DNA from: Rhodothermia bacterium
Lineage (GTDB): Bacteria; Bacteroidota; Rhodothermia; Rhodothermales; JABDKH01
Length of the DNA: 10,024 bases
Assembly (NCBI GenBank): GCA_018679295.1
Contig: JAHHLP010000117.1
Location: 1-10,024 of the forward strand
Reading direction: 5' to 3'
Shown piece by piece: positions 1 through 6,501 of the stretch. The translations under genes were made by a program, and so were the position numbers. The notes under the pieces are model-generated. The model was not told the origin of the DNA. It searched no databases and saw nothing but the letters and a program-made list of their open reading frames with translations. Within the stretch, counting starts at the first letter, position 1; the number at the start of each line of letters is the position of its first letter.

Positions 1-3000
1 CCCGTTTTACGCGATCCGGATCGTCAACCTCTGCAGGTATGACCGGCTGAAACCGGCCATCAACCAATTCCTGTGGCGTCGACACGACCGCCGGATGTCG
101 CAGTAGGCTCTTTGGCGACATCACGACCATCGGCTTTCGCTGGTCGAGCTTCACCTGGCGACGCATTGCATGAAAGAGATTGGCCGGCGTCGTGAAGTTG
201 CACACGAACATGTTTCCTTCGGCACATAGATGAAGAAAACGCTCCAGCCTCGCCGAAGAGTGCTCCGGACCCTGTCCTTCATACCCGTGCGGAAGCAGCA
301 AGACGAGACTGCTTCGTTGACCCCATTTCTTTTCAGCCGCCGACAGGAACTGATCGAAGACAATCTGCGCACCATTTGCAAAGTCGCCGAACTGAGCCTC
401 CCAAATGACAAGCGCGTCCGGATCCGCAACTGAATAGCCGTACTCGAATCCGCACACCGCGTATTCGGACAACAGGCTATCATAAATCAGCAGGTGGGCC
501 TGACCGTCCATGATGTTGTTCAACGGCACGTATTCCGAACCATCCTCTTGGTCGACAATGACCGAGTGGCGATGGCTGAAGGTGCCGCGCCGTGAATCCT
601 GACCGGAAAGACGGACGGTCGTGCCGTCGAGAATCAACGAGCCATAAGCCAGAAGTTCACCGAGTGACCAGTCTACCTTTCCATCGTCGAAATAGGCCTT
701 TGATCGCTTCTCAAACTGGCGCACCAGCTTTTTGTGAACGTTGAGGTCGTCCGGGAATGACGTAAGCGCACTTACGATTTGATCGAGCTGCTCTTTTCCA
801 ACTGCAGTATCGACATCGGAGAAATCTTTCGACGGCTCCTGCTTTGCGGCTATCTGCTCGCTTGCGCTGGCGTCCCGCTCCGTCAGTTCCTTCGTCGACT
901 CAAACGCATCTTGCAGTCTCGTCCGATAGTCCTCGAGCATCTGCTCCGCTTCTTCAGGAGTCATCTCCCCACGCCTCAGCAGATACTCGGTATACAACTT
1001 TCTTACCGAGCGTTTCGCTTCGATCTTCTCGTAGAGTTGCGGCTGCGTATAGGTCGGTTCGTCCGCCTCGTTGTGTCCATGAACGCGATAGCAGAGCATG
1101 TCGATCACGACATCGCGGTTGAAGACCTGGCGGAAGTCGAGAGCAAGCCGAGCAACACGAACACATGCCTCCGGATCATCACCGTTAACATGCACAATGG
1201 GCGCCTGAATCATCCTGGCGATGTCCGTCGCGTATGTCGAACTTCTTGCGTCAGACGGCTTCGTCGTGAAGCCAATCTGATTATTAATCACAATGTGTAT
1301 CGTGCCACCGGTATTGTAGCCGGGCAGTTGGCTGAGATTCAGTGTTTCCGCGACAACACCCTGACCGGCAAACGCTGCATCACCATGTATCAGAAGCGGT
1401 ATGACGGCGTCCTTGTAGTCACCTCCGGGCACGTCCGACGCGTGTCGAAGCTTGTACTGATGTGCGCGAACCATCCCTTCGACGACGGGATTCACCGCTT
1501 CCAGGTGACTCGGGTTGCTGGCCAGCGTCAGCTTCACTACGGCCCCGTTTTCTGACCGGTGTTCGCCCTTCGCACCGAGGTGGTACTTGACGTCGCCCGA
1601 GCCCTGCGTAGTGTTGGGATCGATGCTACCCTCAAACTCCGAGAATATCGCCTCGTACGGCTTATGCAGAATATTTGCGAGAACGTTGAGGCGACCGCGA
1701 TGCGCCATCCCGATGATTATCTCGTGCACCTCCTGATCGGCTGCGTCCGAGAGAATTGTATCCAGCATTGGGATGACCGCCTCCGCACCTTCCAGCGAGA
1801 AGCGCTTGTGGCCGATGTACTTTGTGTGCAGAAACCGTTCGAACGCCTCCGCAGCATTCAGACGCGACAGTACGCGCCGCTTCATCCCGGGCGTCAGCGT
1901 TTCCTGACCGCGAACGGGCTCGATTCGCGCCTCAAGCCATCGTTTCTCTCCGGGGTCGGAAATATGCATGTACTCCACGCCGATCTTGCGCGTGTACGTG
2001 TCACGGAGCAGTGAGAGGATTTCACGGAGCGGGAGAATCTCCTTGCCCCCGAGTCCACCGGTAACGAATTCGCGATCGAGGTCCCACACCGTCAGTCCGT
2101 AGACCGCCGGATCGAGCTCAGGGTGCTCCACCCACTCATAGCCCAGCGGGTTGATGTCGGCCTGCAGGTGGCCACGAACCCGATGCGCGCGGATAAGCTG
2201 CAGGACACGTGCCTGCTTGCGAATCATGTCGAGCTGCGACTCCTCGGAGCCCGCTCCCAGTTGCGGCGTGTTGTCCTTCCTGAATGAAAAAGGCTGATAC
2301 GGGATGCCGAGTTCGGCGAACAGCTCCTTGTAAAATCCGTGATGACCGAGCAACAACTCGGCCACGTGAGCCAGAAACGCGCCGCTCTCCGCTCCCTGAA
2401 TGACGCGATGATCGTAAGTCGAGGTGATGGACATCACCTCCGAGATCCCGGACTTGCTTACGATGCCGGGCTCGAACGCGTAATACTCGGGTGGAAATCC
2501 AATGGCACCGACCCCCACGATCACACCTTGACCCTGCATGAGGCGCGGAACGCTTAGCACCGTGCCTATCATTCCGGGATTGGTGATCGTCGCAGTCGTC
2601 CCCTTGAAGTCGCTCAGTTCAAGTTCGTTGTCGCGTGCGCGTCGGACCAGGTCGTTGTAGACACCGACGAACTGCGGGAAGTTCATCGAGCCGGCATCCT
2701 TGATGTTGGGAACGAGAAGCGTACGCCTTCCGCGCCGCTCGATGTCAATCGCGAGCCCGAGGTTTATGGCTGAGGGTATTACGTGCTCTGGTTGACCATC
2801 AACCTCCCGGAAGGTCGTATTCATGTTGGGCTGATTCCCAAGCCCTTTGACCACGGCCCACGCGATGAGGTGCGTGTAGGACACCTTTTCCCCACCGACA
2901 CTCCGTTGGTAGTCATTGACGAGGCGACGATTCTCCGCCATCATCTTGACTGCAAAAGACCGAACCGAAGTCGCTGTCGGGACATCGAGGCTGGCCTCCA

Positions 3001-3316
3001 TGTTCTCCGCGATCATGGCGGCCGGCCCGCGAATCGGTTTGGCCTCACCCTCTATCTCCGGAGGTGCCGGCTTCTCAGCTTCAACTATCGCACCATCTCC
3101 ACCGCGCGGTGCCTCAGGCGTCGCCACGGCCGACTCAGCAGCAGCCTCTCGCGTCATTCGCGCCTCCGTAGCCGCCGCAAATGAATCGCTCGGGCTGAAA
3201 TCCTCGAAGAACTCCCTCCAGCTTTCACTGACACTCTCGGGGTTGTCCAGGTACTGACGGTATATCTGCTCTACATACCCGGTATTAAATCCGAGCGTGC
3301 TTTCGTCTTTTGCCAT
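1..3316 (-). CDS. kgd: Fused E2-E1 2-oxoglutarate dehydrogenase/decarboxylase (3' end beyond window)
   Basis: Multifunctional TCA-cycle enzyme of the Kgd/SucA type, converting 2-oxoglutarate with thiamine diphosphate and passing succinyl to CoA through a fused acyltransferase domain. The frame is open from the ATG at 3316 to the left edge, about 1105 codons; roughly the last 100 residues should lie outside. Residues 1-45 form the E1-type N-terminal segment (GFNTGYVEQIYRQYLDNPES). An Ala/Glu/Pro-rich linker spans about 46-110. The E2 catalytic domain covers about 115-345, with STYDHRVIQG around His303. E1 follows: IGVEYMHISDP, GMAHRGRLN with His539, GDAAFAGQG with Asp646, INNQIGF, and RVHGHNEADEP with His746. 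RKPMVVMSPKSLLRHP lies near the left edge. No lipoyl domain precedes the E2 part, as in mycobacterial Kgd, so a lipoylated partner must be encoded elsewhere. No frameshift is seen. It starts 64 bp after the SDR gene. Family assignment is very secure; the balance of decarboxylase and dehydrogenase activity cannot be read from sequence. Confidence 0.96.
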   Translation of the reverse strand, partial: MAKDESTLGFNTGYVEQIYRQYLDNPESVSESWREFFEDFSPSDSFAAATEARMTREAAAESAVATPEAPRGGDGAIVEAEKPAPPEIEGEAKPIRGPAAMIAENMEASLDVPTATSVRSFAVKMMAENRRLVNDYQRSVGGEKVSYTHLIAWAVVKGLGNQPNMNTTFREVDGQPEHVIPSAINLGLAIDIERRGRRTLLVPNIKDAGSMNFPQFVGVYNDLVRRARDNELELSDFKGTTATITNPGMIGTVLSVPRLMQGQGVIVGVGAIGFPPEYYAFEPGIVSKSGISEVMSITSTYDHRVIQGAESGAFLAHVAELLLGHHGFYKELFAELGIPYQPFSFRKDNTPQLGAGSEESQLDMIRKQARVLQLIRAHRVRGHLQADINPLGYEWVEHPELDPAVYGLTVWDLDREFVTGGLGGKEILPLREILSLLRDTYTRKIGVEYMHISDPGEKRWLEARIEPVRGQETLTPGMKRRVLSRLNAAEAFERFLHTKYIGHKRFSLEGAEAVIPMLDTILSDAADQEVHEIIIGMAHRGRLNVLANILHKPYEAIFSEFEGSIDPNTTQGSGDVKYHLGAKGEHRSENGAVVKLTLASNPSHLEAVNPVVEGMVRAHQYKLRHASDVPGGDYKDAVIPLLIHGDAAFAGQGVVAETLNLSQLPGYNTGGTIHIVINNQIGFTTKPSDARSSTYATDIARMIQAPIVHVNGDDPEACVRVARLALDFRQVFNRDVVIDMLCYRVHGHNEADEPTYTQPQLYEKIEAKRSVRKLYTEYLLRRGEMTPEEAEQMLEDYRTRLQDAFESTKELTERDASASEQIAAKQEPSKDFSDVDTAVGKEQLDQIVSALTSFPDDLNVHKKLVRQFEKRSKAYFDDGKVDWSLGELLAYGSLILDGTTVRLSGQDSRRGTFSHRHSVIVDQEDGSEYVPLNNIMDGQAHLLIYDSLLSEYAVCGFEYGYSVADPDALVIWEAQFGDFANGAQIVFDQFLSAAEKKWGQRSSLVLLLPHGYEGQGPEHSSARLERFLHLCAEGNMFVCNFTTPANLFHAMRRQVKLDQRKPMVVMSPKSLLRHPAVVSTPQELVDGRFQPVIPAEVDDPDRVKR

Positions 3317-3380
3317 TGCGATTAGTCAGCGCCCCTTACGGCGATGGTTACCTCAAGTTATGTGGCTACGGCGCGGCCGG

Positions 3381-4430
3381 CTACCCAAGCCAGCCGTGTT
3401 GACGGTACCACTCAATTGTACGACTGATCCCCTTTTCAAGCGAAACCTCAGCCGAGTATCCGTAATCGGAGAAAGCCTTTGCGCTCGAGCAGGCCTTGCA
3501 GGCGTCCGCGATCTCGCGTGCTTTTTCGCGATTCAGAGGAGGATATGCCCCAAAGATACCCGACACGGTCTCGACGACTGAACCCACCGAGCGCACCAGT
3601 GCCGGGGATATTCTCATGGTGATTACGCGCCGGCCGAGTGCCCCGGTAGCAGCGTCACGGACTTCTTCCCAGGTAGACGTGCCGGCCCCTCCGACGAAGT
3701 ACGTCTCACCGATCGCAGTATCGGATTCGGCCGCGTCCACTATTCCCCGTACGAGGTCCTCTACATACACAAGACTAATCGGGTCGGGATCGCTGCCTCC
3801 CACGATAGGACACAGGCCGCGATTGACCGTTTGAAAGAACGTCAGGATGTCGCGCTCTCGGGGTCCGTACACTGCAGATGGCCGGATCACCGTTAACGGG
3901 ACCTCATCCTGAATTGGGCGGTCGTCGATAGCAGCACCCCACACGCGGGACTCCATCAGGGCCTTGCTTCGACCATACCCAGTGATCGGATTCAGTGGCG
4001 TCGTCTCGGTGGCCACTTTTTCTTCGACGGCGCCGACCACCGCGAGAGAACTCGTTACAACAAAGCGCCGAAGGTTCGGGGCGAAGCGATGGGCCAGCCT
4101 CAGAAGCCGAAGCGTTCCCTCCACATTTGACCTCAAAAAAACCTCCTCCTTCCGCGCACGGGTGACGGCTGCGACGTGATAAACGTGGGTTACTCCCGCT
4201 AACGCGGCGCTCAGCTCCGACCCTTCGCCCTCGTCGGCCAAGTCCCCCTTCACAAGTGTGACCGGCTTCTCCTTGAGCCACTTTGGGTCGGACCTCACGA
4301 GGCAGCGAATGTCCTCGTACCCTCTGCGCATCAGTTCATCAACCAGATGACTGCCTACAAAGCCGGTCCCACCCGTGACAAAAGCCTTCTTTCCCATTCT
4401 GGCCTGCGTTTGAAACGACCGCTTAGTCAC
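3381..4430 (-). CDS. NAD(P)-dependent epimerase/dehydratase-like SDR protein
   Basis: Extended short-chain dehydrogenase/reductase, probably acting on a nucleotide sugar or a dihydroflavonol-like carbonyl substrate in the cytoplasm. The 349-residue product has the Rossmann dinucleotide motif TGGTGFVG (residues 19-26), VYHVAAVT near 83-90, the catalytic serine region VVTSS (124-128), and the active-site pair Tyr152/Lys156 in GYGRSK. IRPSAVYGPRE and LVYVEDLVRG follow, both typical of this family. The C-terminus (LNREKAREI, then YGYSAEVSLEKGI) resembles HpnA/dihydroflavonol-reductase-like proteins, but the substrate is not assignable. The start shown is GTG at 4430, overlapping the upstream TGA as GTGA, which suggests translational coupling. 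An ATG at 4397 (residue 12) sits just before the Rossmann fold, loses nothing conserved, and may be the true start. Neither has a clear Shine-Dalgarno. Family is sure; precise function unknown. Confidence 0.92.
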   Translation of the reverse strand: MTKRSFQTQARMGKKAFVTGGTGFVGSHLVDELMRRGYEDIRCLVRSDPKWLKEKPVTLVKGDLADEGEGSELSAALAGVTHVYHVAAVTRARKEEVFLRSNVEGTLRLLRLAHRFAPNLRRFVVTSSLAVVGAVEEKVATETTPLNPITGYGRSKALMESRVWGAAIDDRPIQDEVPLTVIRPSAVYGPRERDILTFFQTVNRGLCPIVGGSDPDPISLVYVEDLVRGIVDAAESDTAIGETYFVGGAGTSTWEEVRDAATGALGRRVITMRISPALVRSVGSVVETVSGIFGAYPPLNREKAREIADACKACSSAKAFSDYGYSAEVSLEKGISRTIEWYRQHGWLG

Positions 4431-5833
4431 TTTGCCAAACTAAGCTGCGCGACGTTCTCGATATGATCCGTGTGGGGGAAGAGATCGACCGGCTGCAATG
4501 CATCAATCCGGTAGGCACCTTCCATCATCGCGATGTCGCGCGCCTGGGTCTGCGGATTGCAACTGACATAGACGATTCGGGGACTACCCAGAGCCGCCAC
4601 TCTCTTGACTACCTTGGGGTGTAGTCCCGCCCTCGGGGGGTCCAGGATGATTACATCCGGCTGTCCGTGTTTCTCACGAAAGTCGTTGTTCAGCGTTCCA
4701 AGAACATCTCCTTGAACGAAGTTGCAGTTACTCACTTCATTCAGAGTAGCATTCGTTCGCGCATCGCGGACAGCTTCCGGCACAAGCTCAAGTCCGACCA
4801 CTCTTGCCGCTTCTCCGGCGAGATAGATTCCTATCGTTCCCGCGCCACAGTAGACATCATAGACACACTCTGACCCCGAAAGCGATGCATATTCCCGGGC
4901 GACCTCATACAGCTTCTCCGCCTGAATCGTATTGGTTTGGAAGAACGACTGCGGACCGATCTGAAAGCTGTAGCCGCCAATTCGATCTGTAATGTATCCC
5001 GGCCCAAAGACGACATGACTCTCGTCGCCGATCGCAGTTTGCGCAGGTGTATCATTGATCGTGACCACGAATGTCGTCACGGCTGACGGTGCTGATCTGA
5101 GGCATTCGGTGATCGCGTCGACGACTTCCTCTTCGAAACGGGAAAGAACCAGGTTGATCATTCTCTCCCCGGTCTTCTTTCCTTCACGAATCACGAGGTG
5201 GCGCAACAGGCCTCTCGACTTCCTTGCATCCCACGGATCCCATCCCTGCGTCCGTGCAAGATCACGCACGAGGTTGACAATCTGAACACTTTCGTGCGAC
5301 TGCAGATGGCACTCGTGAATATCAATGACTTTGGCGAATTGTCCGGGGGCGTGAAGTCCCAGCGCGAAATCCTTGTCGAATCTCTTTCCCGACTCTATCT
5401 CTTTGCGCGTAAGCCAGCGATTTGCGCTAAACGAGAACTCCATCTTGTTTCGATAGAAGTATGTTTGTTCAGCGGGCAAGACAGTCTGTACGACCGGATC
5501 ATCGAAGCCACCTGCATGCTGAAATGCCTCGCGAACACTATCGCGCTTCGCCTTCAGCTGTGCCTGATAGTCAACGTGTTGCCACTTGCAACCCCCGCAC
5601 CAACCAAAGTAGCGGCATTCGGGGTCTGTACGCAGCTCGCTCGGCCGGACAAGTCGCTCAATCTCGGCCTCAGCGAATTTCTTGCGGGTCCTGCGGATGC
5701 TGATCTCCGCCTCATCACCCGGCACTGCGCCGCTGACAAACACGACCATTCCATCGATTCTGGCAATCGACTTCCCCTTGTCCGCAAATTTCTCGATTGA
5801 GACCCGGTGGGTCGTGCCCTTGGCGAGCTTCAT
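4427..5833 (-). CDS. rlmD: 23S rRNA (uracil-C5)-methyltransferase, RlmD type
   Basis: SAM-dependent RNA m5U methyltransferase of the TrmA/RumA family, expected to methylate a 23S rRNA uridine (U1939 in E. coli numbering). The 468-residue length matches the family. An N-terminal TRAM-like RNA-binding domain spans residues 1-60 (GMVVFVSGAVPGDEAEI). Four cysteines suited to a [4Fe-4S] cluster follow: Cys73, Cys79 and Cys82 in ECRYFGWCGGCKWQH, plus Cys175 in HECHLQ. The methyltransferase fold has QSFFQTN (295-301), the SAM-binding YDVYCGAGTIGIYLA (325-339), DPPRAGLHP (398-406), the catalytic nucleophile Cys425 in VYVSCNPQT, and the likely base Glu459 in HTDHIENVAQ. All key residues are present, so it should be active. 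RlmD versus the paralogue RlmCD is not separable by eye, so target specificity is inferred. It lies 57 bp after the cNMP-fold gene and overlaps the SDR gene by four bases. Confidence 0.94.
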   Translation of the reverse strand: MKLAKGTTHRVSIEKFADKGKSIARIDGMVVFVSGAVPGDEAEISIRRTRKKFAEAEIERLVRPSELRTDPECRYFGWCGGCKWQHVDYQAQLKAKRDSVREAFQHAGGFDDPVVQTVLPAEQTYFYRNKMEFSFSANRWLTRKEIESGKRFDKDFALGLHAPGQFAKVIDIHECHLQSHESVQIVNLVRDLARTQGWDPWDARKSRGLLRHLVIREGKKTGERMINLVLSRFEEEVVDAITECLRSAPSAVTTFVVTINDTPAQTAIGDESHVVFGPGYITDRIGGYSFQIGPQSFFQTNTIQAEKLYEVAREYASLSGSECVYDVYCGAGTIGIYLAGEAARVVGLELVPEAVRDARTNATLNEVSNCNFVQGDVLGTLNNDFREKHGQPDVIILDPPRAGLHPKVVKRVAALGSPRIVYVSCNPQTQARDIAMMEGAYRIDALQPVDLFPHTDHIENVAQLSLAK

Positions 5834-5856
5834 TGTGAGTCCCCGTGACGATAGGA

Positions 5857-5874
5857 CGGTCGAACCAACGACCG
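5857..5874. repeat. Perfect 6-bp inverted repeat between the cNMP-fold gene and rlmD
   Basis: The arms CGGTCG and CGACCG are separated by six bases in the 57-bp gap before rlmD. On the minus-strand transcript it could form a short hairpin about 23 nt upstream of the rlmD start. No U-run follows in the direction of transcription, so it does not look like an intrinsic terminator. It could be an mRNA processing or attenuation element, or chance in GC-rich sequence. Confidence 0.4.
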
Positions 5875-5890
5875 CTTGTGTGAACGCCCT

Positions 5891-6478
5891 CTACGAAGGA
5901 AGTCTTTCCGGCACGCTGGCAGTACGAGAGAGAATCTCCAGAGTGGAGGTCCGGCCGAATCGCTGTTCGATGCACTCCAGCATCGACGCGTAGAGCCTAC
6001 CCACGTGCCGGCCGAGTGCCCTGTACACGTTAGCGGCCGCAGCAGGATTGCGATTAGACATGGCCGTGAGATCCGGTCGGAAGAGCCCATACACAATCGT
6101 GTCCGCCATAGATCGGGCCGACTCCACTCTTCGAAGATCCTCGAAGAGTGACAATGCGCCGAAGATATCCGACTCTCCCAACTCAACGACCTCAACCTCC
6201 TCTTCGTGCTCGTTGCGCCGGGTCAGACGCACCGCGCCCTGACGAATGAGGTAGAGCCCGAGCCCGGGATCCCCCTCGAAATACACGAATTCATCGCGCT
6301 TGAAGCGGCGCTCGTGCATGACTTCCGCGACGACGTTCAGGTGGCTCGAACGCAGATCAGCAAAGACAGCGGCGGCCCGAAGCGCGTCAACGCGATCCTT
6401 GATCCGCTGATCCTCTTGGCGCTGAAAGACTCGCCGTCTCCATCGCGTAAGGACGCTCAGGAATCCTTCAATATTCAT
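5891..6478 (-). CDS. Stand-alone cyclic nucleotide-binding-domain-like protein
   Basis: A 195-residue protein with one cNMP-binding (CRP-like) beta-roll at about residues 35-135. The run from LRAAAVFADL through FKRDEFVYFEGDPGLGLYLIRQGAVRL to LGESDIFGALSLFEDLRR is characteristic. A basic, probably helical N-terminus (TRWRRRVFQRQEDQRIKDRV) precedes it, and a helix rich in Arg (VYRALGRHVGRLYASMLECI) follows where CRP has its dimerisation helix. The protein then ends without room for a winged-helix DNA-binding domain, so it is unlikely to be a transcription factor itself. The phosphate-binding cassette is altered: FGE is FGA (Ala108), and the usual Arg-Ser/Thr-Ala appears as Arg-Val-Glu around 117-119. 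It may therefore bind another ligand or none. The ATG at 6478 is 23 bp after the outer-membrane gene, suggesting co-transcription. Fold assignment is firm; ligand and role are unknown. Confidence 0.86.
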   Translation of the reverse strand: MNIEGFLSVLTRWRRRVFQRQEDQRIKDRVDALRAAAVFADLRSSHLNVVAEVMHERRFKRDEFVYFEGDPGLGLYLIRQGAVRLTRRNEHEEEVEVVELGESDIFGALSLFEDLRRVESARSMADTIVYGLFRPDLTAMSNRNPAAAANVYRALGRHVGRLYASMLECIEQRFGRTSTLEILSRTASVPERLPS

Positions 6479-6501
6479 GTCATTGACTGTTTAGAAAAAA
6501 C

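Noticed and set aside
779..1555. 258-codon open frame on the plus strand
   Set aside because: It lies wholly antisense to the E1 domain of the oxoglutarate enzyme, whose motifs are intact there; the product is Arg/Leu-rich with no recognisable domain.
3317..3380. Possible terminator or promoter before the oxoglutarate enzyme gene
   Set aside because: I see only a 4-bp GC stem (CGCC/GGCG) and no U-run, and no convincing -35/-10 pair in these 64 bases.
3904..4281. 125-codon minus-strand frame overlapping the SDR gene
   Set aside because: It is an out-of-frame shadow of the SDR gene, with low-complexity Gly/Arg-rich composition and no motif.
5198..5800. 200-codon open frame on the plus strand
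   Set aside because: It is antisense to rlmD, where cysteine-cluster and TRAM residues are all conserved on the minus strand; no domain is seen in the plus-strand product.
6479..6501. T-rich run after the outer-membrane gene as a terminator
   Set aside because: The run of six T on the transcribed-sense strand follows the stop codon but no stable hairpin with adequate GC precedes it in the short gap.
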